Position numbers and translations under genes: made by a program
Shown here: piece by piece, positions 12,959-18,138 of the stretch
Position numbering within the stretch: position 1 is the stretch's first letter
How the letters are laid out: each line of letters starts with the position of its first letter
The notes under the pieces: model-generated
What the model saw: only the letters and a program-made list of their open reading frames with translations
Told to the model about the DNA's origin: nothing
The model's database searches: none
Assembly: GCA_002449555.1 (NCBI GenBank)
Contig: DJXA01000086.1
Coordinates: 7,358-25,495 of the forward strand
Direction: 5' to 3'
Source of the DNA: Atopobiaceae bacterium UBA7016
GTDB taxonomy: Bacteria > Actinomycetota > Coriobacteriia > Coriobacteriales > Atopobiaceae
Length of the DNA: 18,138 nt

Positions 12959-13031
12959 CGTTTACAGACGCGCTTTGTTGTCCTGCGCAAAGACCGCTAC
13001 CATGAATAAACCCAAGGTGAGAGGGGATGAG

Positions 13032-13586
13032 ATGAAGTATCGCAAGACGGTGGTGCTCAAGGACGGAAGCGCATGCCTTCTGCGTAACGGAACGGCTGCT
13101 GATGGGCAGGGCATGCTCGACCTTTTCATCCTTACGCATGGGGAGACAGACTACCTTTTGAGCTATGCGGACGAGTGCACCATGACCTCTGACGACGAAG
13201 CGGCATACCTTGCTGCAAAGGCCGCGAATCCGCGCGAGATAGAGATCGTTGCGGAGGTTGACGGGAGATTGGTGGCGTCTGCTGGTATCGGGTGCGTGCG
13301 CGACCGCGAAAAGATGAGGCACCGCGCCGAGTTTGGCATCAGCGTGGAGCGTGCCCACTGGGGCCTAGGCATAGGGCGAGCGTTGGCCGAGGCGTGCATC
13401 GAGTGCGCGAAGAAGGCGGGGTACGTCCAGCTTGAGCTGGAGGTTGTTGCCGAGAACACAAGCGCTGTCGCCCTATACAAAAGCTTGGGCTTCGTGGAGT
13501 GGGGACGCAACCCCAAGGGTTTCCGTACGCGTGACGGCAGGTGGCAGGAGCTCGTGCTCATGCGGCTTGATCTTGGTGGGGAGTGA
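13032..13586 (+). CDS. GNAT-family N-acetyltransferase
   Basis: 184 residues from ATG 13032, chosen for GAGAGGGGA about 6 nt upstream; ATG 13002 is an in-frame alternative with no ribosome site. The GNAT fold is clear: ascending strands IEIVAEVDGRLVASAGI, FGISVERAHWGLGIGRALAE with the acetyl-CoA pyrophosphate loop (WGLGIGRAL), and LELEVVAENTSAVALYKSLG at the C-terminal acetyl-CoA and substrate wall. It acetylates an amine on an unknown substrate. The gene overlaps or abuts the RibD-like gene (stop 13584-13586, next ATG 13592), so the two are translated from one message. It belongs to a different GNAT group from the fragment at 12196-12413. Confidence 0.9.
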   Translation: MKYRKTVVLKDGSACLLRNGTAADGQGMLDLFILTHGETDYLLSYADECTMTSDDEAAYLAAKAANPREIEIVAEVDGRLVASAGIGCVRDREKMRHRAEFGISVERAHWGLGIGRALAEACIECAKKAGYVQLELEVVAENTSAVALYKSLGFVEWGRNPKGFRTRDGRWQELVLMRLDLGGE

Positions 13587-13591
13587 GTGGC

Positions 13592-14272
13592 ATGGAACGT
13601 CCGGTAACTACGCTGTTTATGCTTATGTCCGTGGATGGAAAGATTAGCACGGGTGCTGGCGATTGCCGTGACTTTGACCGCGACTTGCCACACGTGCCCG
13701 GCGTGGCCGAGGGTCTGCACCAGTACTATGAGCTTGAGCAACAGACGGACTTGTGGTCGCTCAACACTGGGCGTGTGATGGCAAAGGTTGGCGCCAATGA
13801 GTTGCCGCTGCCAGAGAAGATCCCCGTCTCGTTTGCCATTTTGGACAATGCACACCTGCTTGAGTCGGGTGTTCGATGGCTCTGCGCCAAGTGCCAGCGG
13901 GTGGTTGTCGTTACGTCCAATGCGTCGCATCCCGCGCTTGGCGTGGAAGAGGCGAACCTCTCGGTGATTCTTCAGGAGCAGCCATCACTTGCGGAAGCGC
14001 TTGTGCGACTGAAGGCAGACTTTGGCTGCGAGCGGCTGACCGTTCAGTCGGGTGGCACGTTGAATGCGGCATTGGTGCGCGAGGGGCTCATCGACTACGT
14101 GGACATCGTGGTGGCACCGCTCTTGGTGGGTGGACGTGAGACCCCAACGCTCATGGATGGGCCATCGCTGGCGTCGATGGACGAGCTTGCGAAGCTTTGC
14201 GTGCTTGAATTGGAGGCTTGCGACGCGTTGGAGGGCTCGTACGTACGTCTCCGGTATCGGGTTAGGCATTAG
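13592..14272 (+). CDS. RibD C-terminal/dihydrofolate-reductase-like protein
   Basis: 226 residues from ATG 13592, with GGGGAG about 7 nt upstream; a GTG at 13583 in the same frame overlaps the GNAT stop. The RibD C-terminal reductase fold is shown by LFMLMSVDGKIST at the N-terminus, the NADPH-region TVQSGGTLNAALVREGLIDY and the strand VDIVVAPLLVGGRETPTL. In riboflavin synthesis this domain reduces the ribosyl side chain of a pyrimidine, but stand-alone members are often unassigned reductases. No other rib gene is near, so a riboflavin role is not supported. It is the last gene of a two-gene unit with the GNAT and ends at a hairpin with T5. Confidence 0.9.
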   Translation: MERPVTTLFMLMSVDGKISTGAGDCRDFDRDLPHVPGVAEGLHQYYELEQQTDLWSLNTGRVMAKVGANELPLPEKIPVSFAILDNAHLLESGVRWLCAKCQRVVVVTSNASHPALGVEEANLSVILQEQPSLAEALVRLKADFGCERLTVQSGGTLNAALVREGLIDYVDIVVAPLLVGGRETPTLMDGPSLASMDELAKLCVLELEACDALEGSYVRLRYRVRH

Positions 14273-14273
14273 G

Positions 14274-14305
14274 CCGTCAATTTGTACCACGTTTTGACGG
14301 TTTTT
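14274..14305 (+). terminator. Intrinsic terminator after the RibD-like gene
   Basis: CCGTCAA (14274-14280) pairs with TTGACGG (14294-14300) over a 13-nt loop and is followed directly by TTTTT. It starts 2 nt after the stop codon. Most of it is also the left inverted-repeat arm of the element at 14278-14462. Confidence 0.65.
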
Positions 14306-14462
14306 GTAATGATACATTTCATAGTCGATTATATGCAAAACTGAGGCCTATAAAGGTGCAGGTAAAAGGCTTGTTAGCCAGAGGGTCTGTTAAAGATTTG
14401 GGCACAAAAAGAGACATACGAAAAATGGCATTACACAAACCGCAAAAACGTGGTACAAATTG
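14278..14462. mobile_element. MITE-like 185-bp element with 34-bp terminal inverted repeats
   Basis: The left end 14278-14311 (starting CAATTTGTACCACGTTTTG) and the right end 14429-14462 (ending AAAACGTGGTACAAATTG) are complementary at 31 of 34 positions. Complementarity stops abruptly outside both ends. The interior is AT-rich and unlike the flanking genes, with no convincing coding frame. These features fit a non-autonomous miniature transposable element or the ends left after internal deletion of an insertion sequence. I see no clear target-site duplication, and no transposase lies in the window to match. It fills most of the 258-nt gap between the RibD-like gene and the cupin gene. Confidence 0.6.
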
Positions 14463-14530
14463 CGAGGTTGACTTCAAGAAAGGCGGCTGCAGGCGCCAGA
14501 ACGTGAATAATGTTGCTATGGGAGGGTCAA

Positions 14531-15028
14531 ATGTCTGGTTCAGAGCTGTCTGCGTTTGCATATGGGGTTATCGCGGCGCTGGATTTGCAGCCGCATCCGG
14601 AGGGAGGCTGGTACCGTCGCACGTGGCAGTCAGGAATTGCTGCGGGTTCGGGTGCAGCGGCTTCCGCCGAGGACATGGGGGAGTATGCAGCTGCAGTTAG
14701 GCCGCTTGCCTCGCTTGTCTACTTCCTGCTTCCCGCCGGGGACGCAAGTGCGTGGCATATGGTTGATGCAGATGAGCTGTGGCTTTGGCACGGACCTGGC
14801 AGCGTGACGGTAGAGCTTGGCGGCACGGGCGAGGCACCTGATGAGGCGTCTGCTGAACGTGTGGTGCTTAGCGTCAATCAAGATGATCCGGCGCAGGCCT
14901 GTGGTCAAGCAATCATTCCTGCTGGGACGTGGCAACGAACGCTTCCGACCGATGCCGACGCGCTGGTGTCATGTGTCGTGAGCCCAGGGTTCACGTACGC
15001 CGGATTCTCACTTGCGAATGAAGATTGA
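14531..15028 (+). CDS. Cupin-fold protein of the DUF985 (Cupin_5) family
   Basis: 165 residues from ATG 14531, with GGGAGGG ending 4 nt upstream; an in-frame ATG at 14510 lacks a ribosome site. Family features in order are LDLQPHPEGGWYRRTWQSG near the N-terminus, LASLVYFLLPAGDASAWHMV (SxWH), DADELWLWHGPGS, IIPAGTWQRTLP and VSCVVSPGFTYAGFSLA at the end. The family has a double-stranded beta-helix fold and no firmly established reaction. The histidines and glutamate in PHPEGG, AWH and DADELW are the expected pocket residues. It stands alone between the MITE-like element and a long hairpin. Confidence 0.92.
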   Translation: MSGSELSAFAYGVIAALDLQPHPEGGWYRRTWQSGIAAGSGAAASAEDMGEYAAAVRPLASLVYFLLPAGDASAWHMVDADELWLWHGPGSVTVELGGTGEAPDEASAERVVLSVNQDDPAQACGQAIIPAGTWQRTLPTDADALVSCVVSPGFTYAGFSLANED

Positions 15029-15072
15029 GCGGCTCCTCAGTACAGAGCGAGTATCGTTTTTTGGATAGTTTT

Positions 15073-15106
15073 ACGGAGGGGCCGCACATTTTGGCGGCCC
15101 CTCCGT
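15073..15106 (+). terminator. Strong GC-rich hairpin between the cupin and sigma-factor genes
   Basis: A perfect 13-bp stem (ACGGAGGGGCCGC at 15073-15085, GCGGCCCCTCCGT at 15094-15106) encloses an 8-nt loop. Only TGTTG follows, so the T-tract is weak. It ends just 11 nt before the AGGGAGGTGAT ribosome site of the sigma gene, so in a readthrough message it could also affect translation of that gene. Confidence 0.65.
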
Positions 15107-15132
15107 TGTTGAAGGTAGGGAGGTGATGAGGC

Positions 15133-15633
15133 TTGCCGAGAAGAGACCAAACGCGCCTGAGTCCGGACCAGGCGCGCAGGATTGCCGAGGAATGCTATGG
15201 CGAGGTGCTGGCGTACTGCAGGCGCCACGCGCCCGCTGGGCATGATTCGGCCGACCTAGCGCAGGAGACGTTTCTGCGATTCGTGCGTGCACAGGGGTAT
15301 CGCGAGCGGGGCAAGCCCATCGCCTATCTGATGCGCATAGCGAGAAGCGTCTGCGTGGACGCGAGCCGCGAGCGAAGGTTGGAAACCGTTGCGCTGGACT
15401 TCGAGGTGCCTGCCGCAGATGCGACAGACGAGCGCGGCGAGGGAATCGACGAAGCGGTGGCGCAGCTTCCTGGCGAGTTGCGCGAGGTAATTGAGCTGCG
15501 CTATGGCTCGGGTCTTGAGGTGAACGAGGTGAGTCGCGTGCTCGGCGTCAGCCGGTTTGCGGTGCGTAGACGCATAAACAGGGCACTTGAGCTGCTGAAA
15601 GACAAGCTGGGGGAGGATGGCCTGGATGGATAG
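15133..15633 (+). CDS. ECF-type RNA polymerase sigma factor, TTG start
   Basis: 166 residues. The start is TTG 15133, because the ideal AGGGAGGTGAT lies about 6 nt before it, and the nearby ATG at 15126 is in another, short frame. Region 2 spans about residues 14-80 (VLAYCRRHAPAGHDSADLAQ, ETFLRFVRAQ, KPIAYLMRIARSVCVDASRERR), with the core-binding DLAQETF at 41-47. Region 4 spans about 107-158 (LPGELREVIELRYGSGLEV, NEVSRVLGVSRFAVRRRINR). It directs polymerase to its own promoter set. No classic zinc-finger anti-sigma gene follows; the next gene is an overlapping membrane protein that could play that part (inference). A rare start codon suggests low basal translation. Confidence 0.88.
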   Translation: MPRRDQTRLSPDQARRIAEECYGEVLAYCRRHAPAGHDSADLAQETFLRFVRAQGYRERGKPIAYLMRIARSVCVDASRERRLETVALDFEVPAADATDERGEGIDEAVAQLPGELREVIELRYGSGLEVNEVSRVLGVSRFAVRRRINRALELLKDKLGEDGLDG

Positions 15634-16426
15634 GGTAACGCGCGCTCGCATTGAAGGTGAGCTTGTCCAGCGCCTTGCCAGGCAACGCGAGGTGCCGCAT
15701 TCAGAAGCGCTGGACGGCTTGGTCTCTGCCATGCTTGTGGAAGACGCCCGGTCAGCCGTCGCGCAGGTCTATGACCTGGGGTTTATTCCGTTTGTGGCAG
15801 CCCAGGTGCGTTTCATCCCCGCCTGGACGTGGGCGGCGCAGGCTGCGCTCGTGGTGGTGATGTACCTTGTGGCCACAGCCTCGGCGAGCGCCGAGGCAAC
15901 GAGAATGACAGTGGGCATCCTCTCCGCCATGACAGTGCTGGTGGGCGTACCTACCGTTCACGCCAGCAGGCGGTATGGCGTGGCGGAGCTGGAGTACTCG
16001 TGTCTGCACAACACCGCAAGCGTGCTAGTGGCGCGGCTGATCGCGCTGGGCTGCTCGTCGGCGCTGGCAGTTGCTTGTATGGTGGGGCTGGCCGTGTCGT
16101 CGCTTGATCTCGGCGTGTTCGAGGTGTCCCTTTGGGCGAGCCTGCCGTTCTTCTGCTCGTGCGCAAGTGCGTTGGCCGTGCTTCGCAAGGCGCCGCCGGA
16201 TGCCGCCGCGCTTTTGGCGGTTGCCGTCGTAGCGGCATGCTGCTCAGCACTTCTTCTGGTGGACATCGCGTTTTCGCAGTTGTACGACGCGGCATCACTG
16301 GCTGTCTGGGCTACCGCTGCAGCCTTGGCGCTGGCGTGGCTTGCACGCGAAGTCACCTTGACGCTTCGCTTGGCGGCCGTAGGGCTTGACGCGTTCTCTC
16401 CGCACCTAGCAAAGACCTACCACTAG
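15626..16426 (+). CDS. Integral membrane protein of the sigma/ABC operon
   Basis: 266 residues from ATG 15626, with GGGGGAGG about 9 nt upstream; ATG 15617, three codons earlier, is an alternative. The start overlaps the end of the sigma gene, so the two are translationally coupled. Residues 1-65 are hydrophilic (two helices, EGELVQRLARQREVPHSEAL). About six transmembrane segments follow, beginning at WTWAAQAALVVVMYLVATA. I do not recognise the family. A cytoplasmic N-terminal helix pair plus membrane part, directly behind an ECF sigma gene, would suit an anti-sigma factor or an ABC permease-like partner. It is separated by 14 nt from the ABC ATPase gene. Confidence 0.8.
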   Translation: MDRVTRARIEGELVQRLARQREVPHSEALDGLVSAMLVEDARSAVAQVYDLGFIPFVAAQVRFIPAWTWAAQAALVVVMYLVATASASAEATRMTVGILSAMTVLVGVPTVHASRRYGVAELEYSCLHNTASVLVARLIALGCSSALAVACMVGLAVSSLDLGVFEVSLWASLPFFCSCASALAVLRKAPPDAAALLAVAVVAACCSALLLVDIAFSQLYDAASLAVWATAAALALAWLAREVTLTLRLAAVGLDAFSPHLAKTYH

Positions 16427-16440
16427 ACAAGGATTGTGCA

Positions 16441-17316
16441 ATGGAACTCACTTTTGACAGGCTGACCAAGCAGTTTGGGGCGCGCATCGCCGTGGACCGC
16501 GTGTCGGCCACGCTGACGCCGGGCGTGACAGGGCTGCTTGGCGCAAACGGCGCGGGCAAGACCACGCTCATGCGCATGACCTGCGACGTGCTTCGCCCCA
16601 CCAGTGGGCAGATCCTGCTTGACGGGCAGGACACGGGCGAGCTGGGAGACGAGTATCGCGCGATGCTCGGTTACCTGCCACAGGACTTCGGCGCGTACCC
16701 CGACTTCTCGGTGCTTGACTTCATGCGTTACATGGCAACGCTCAAGGGCTTTAACAGCCGCGATGGGCGCGCCCGCAGCATGCGGCTTCTTGAGGAGGTG
16801 GGCCTTGCCGATGACGCACGCCGCAAGGTGAAGACCTTGTCCGGGGGCATGCGGCAGCGCCTAGGCATCGCGCAGGCCATGCTCAACGACCCAGCCATCC
16901 TCGTGCTGGACGAGCCGACGGCGGGGTTGGACCCCAAGGAGCGCGTGCACTTTCGCAACCTTATCGCGAGCTTTGCGCAGGAAAAGATCGTGATTCTCTC
17001 TACGCACATCGTCTCTGACGTGGAGTTTATTGCCAACCGCATTCTGGTGATGCGGCAGGGAGCGTTTGCGTTGGACGGTTCGCCGGAGGACGTGGTGGCG
17101 CAGGCCGTCGGCAAGGTGTGGGAGTGTCACGTGGATGCCCGGCAGGCGGAGGAGATGGCGTTGAGCTCGACGGTTGCCAACGTGCGCTATGCGGCAGACG
17201 GGCATGCGGTGGTGCGCGTGGTGGCGGATGAGGCGCCCACCGCAGAGGCGACGCCCGTCGAGCCGACGCTCGAGGACCTGTACCTGTACGTGTTTCGCGA
17301 TGAGGCGGGGAGGTAG
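16441..17316 (+). CDS. ABC transporter ATP-binding protein
   Basis: 291 residues from ATG 16441; the ribosome site is weak (AAGGA upstream), so coupling to the preceding gene is likely. All ATPase motifs are intact: Walker A GANGAGKT at 34-41, Q-loop Q81 in YLPQDF, signature LSGGMRQRL at 133-141, Walker B ILVLDEPTAGLD at 153-164 and the switch histidine H189 in LSTHI. It has the style of the ABC-2 or antibiotic/peptide-export ATPases (CcmA/YtrB-like) that pair with separate permeases. The C-terminal about 80 residues after the core resemble the family's usual extra domain. It works with the permease starting 5 nt downstream; the cargo is unknown. Confidence 0.93.
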   Translation: MELTFDRLTKQFGARIAVDRVSATLTPGVTGLLGANGAGKTTLMRMTCDVLRPTSGQILLDGQDTGELGDEYRAMLGYLPQDFGAYPDFSVLDFMRYMATLKGFNSRDGRARSMRLLEEVGLADDARRKVKTLSGGMRQRLGIAQAMLNDPAILVLDEPTAGLDPKERVHFRNLIASFAQEKIVILSTHIVSDVEFIANRILVMRQGAFALDGSPEDVVAQAVGKVWECHVDARQAEEMALSSTVANVRYAADGHAVVRVVADEAPTAEATPVEPTLEDLYLYVFRDEAGR

Positions 17317-17321
17317 GCGCC

Positions 17322-18138
17322 ATGTGGATGCTTGTACGCTTTGAGCTGCGAAAGCTTGTAAGCAACCGGGCAGGGATGGTGGCGTGCGCGCTGGTGCTTG
17401 CGATGCTCGTGGCGGTTGCCGCACTGAACGTGATGACCCTGGGCGTGCGGGACTACGAGTCAGGTGACTACGTGCACGCCTTTCAGGCGCAGCGCGCCAT
17501 CCGCGCGCGTGCCGAGCGCCACGCCGGGACGCTCACTGACGAGCGCGTTGCTGCCGACGCGGCGGCCTATGATCGCGCCATCGAGCTGTGGGAGGCGCAG
17601 CCCGAGCTCGCGGACGTGGGCGGTTGGGAGGCTTCCGGCGATGCAGCCATCACGCTGGGCCTTGACTTCTGGCGTGAGACCGGTGCTCTCTTCGATGACC
17701 CGTACTATGACGAGGTGGTTGGCACGCTTGACTCGGCGAGCCCGCGTGCGTCCAGCCTTGAGGACGGCGCGGCGGCGCGGGTTGATGGTGCGCTCAGCCA
17801 GGGCTTCTGGGATTACTTCCCCTATTCGGATGCCGAGAAGGCGTACTGGCACAACCTTGAAGATGACATTGCCTGGCCAATGGAGTACGGCTACGAGCGC
17901 GGCTGGCACAACGTCATTCGGTGGAAGGGCTTTGCGGGCCTGGCGGTGGTGGCGCTCTGCATCGCTCTTTCCGGCGTGTTTGCAGGGGAGTATCAGGATG
18001 GCACGGTTGCTGTCGTGCTACCCACGCGGCACGGGAAGCGCCTGCTTCCGGCCGCAAAGGTCGTTGCCTCGATTCTGTTTGCCACGGCGTACTGGGTCTT
18101 GCTCGTGGTGATCGTCGTTGGCCTGCACGTTGGTATCT
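17322..18138 (+). CDS. ABC-2 type transporter permease, 3' end outside the window
   Basis: From ATG 17322 (GGGGAGG about 8 nt upstream) the frame is open to the window edge, giving 272 residues. It starts MWMLVRFELRKLVSNRAGMV, with transmembrane segment 1 at about 19-40. A hydrophilic extracytoplasmic stretch of about 160 residues follows, rich in acidic and aromatic residues. Segment 2 lies at about 203-222, then the characteristic cytoplasmic turn GEYQDGTVAVVLPTRHGKRL at 222-241 and segment 3 at about 247-268. That turn is the hallmark of ABC-2 permeases. The large loop between the first two helices is typical of export or lantibiotic-immunity-like members. It is the fourth gene of the sigma/membrane/ATPase unit. 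Confidence 0.88.
   Translation, partial: MWMLVRFELRKLVSNRAGMVACALVLAMLVAVAALNVMTLGVRDYESGDYVHAFQAQRAIRARAERHAGTLTDERVAADAAAYDRAIELWEAQPELADVGGWEASGDAAITLGLDFWRETGALFDDPYYDEVVGTLDSASPRASSLEDGAAARVDGALSQGFWDYFPYSDAEKAYWHNLEDDIAWPMEYGYERGWHNVIRWKGFAGLAVVALCIALSGVFAGEYQDGTVAVVLPTRHGKRLLPAAKVVASILFATAYWVLLVVIVVGLHVGI

Noticed and set aside
13592..14272. Assignment of the RibD-like gene to riboflavin synthesis
   Set aside because: It lacks the deaminase half of RibD and no ribA, ribB, ribE or ribH gene or FMN riboswitch is nearby.
14356..14700. 114-codon plus-strand frame starting inside the MITE-like element
   Set aside because: It runs out of frame into the cupin gene, its product changes character midway, and no ribosome site precedes it.

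Overview
The window looks like chromosome from a high-GC Gram-positive bacterium, most likely a Coriobacteriia member (Olsenella/Atopobium/Collinsella-like). This rests on strong G/C bias at third codon positions, GGAGG-type ribosome sites, a 572-residue mannose-6-phosphate isomerase with an N-terminal extension, sugar PTS genes beside an RpiR regulator, and old-yellow-enzyme (OYE) type oxidoreductases. The lineage is an inference from protein character; no rRNA or tRNA gene is present.

Layout. (1) 2-667: 5'-incomplete OYE/enoate reductase-type gene that breaks off at the start of its FAD/NAD domain. It ends on the stop of the convergent manA-like gene (664-2382, minus). (2) 2383-2699: divergent intergenic region with three inverted repeats, two of them sharing a core and covarying, leading into an HxlR regulator (2700-3209). 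(3) 3210-3402: two identical 29-bp repeats and a 22-bp palindrome, then a Tat-type lipoprotein esterase (3403-4761) and a hairpin terminator. (4) 4935-8856: a sugar uptake block with RpiR regulator, PTS EIIBC, MBL-fold hydrolase and stand-alone EIIA. (5) 8837-9046 (minus): N-terminal remnant of a second OYE gene. It is divergent from an alpha/beta hydrolase (9224-10093), which is followed by a ChbG/YdjC deacetylase (10200-10961) and an MFS transporter (10993-12195). (6) 12196-14272: a GNAT fragment, a convergent XRE/zinc-ribbon regulator, a complete GNAT and a RibD-like reductase. (7) 14278-14462: a 185-bp AT-rich segment bounded by 34-bp inverted repeats (MITE-like), then a DUF985 cupin. (8) 15133-18138: ECF-like sigma factor, membrane protein, ABC ATPase and the start of an ABC-2 permease, tightly packed as one operon.

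How they may work together. Regions 3 to 5 read as carbohydrate scavenging: an exported esterase, a PTS permease with its EIIA, a manA-type isomerase for entry into glycolysis, and a second module (hydrolase, ChbG-type deacetylase, MFS) suited to acylated or acetylated sugars or related metabolites. The strongest non-coding signal is a promoter module found three times (minus strand 9074-9124, plus strand 9139-9189, plus strand 10111-10161). It is a conserved 27-nt block whose start lies exactly 45 nt before a -10-like hexamer each time. It ties the decayed OYE gene, the hydrolase and the ChbG-MFS pair into one apparent regulon, with no obvious dedicated regulator in view. I did not find a clearly new enzymatic or defence system. 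The points most worth a second look are this module, the covarying hairpins between manA and hxlR, and the MITE-like element.
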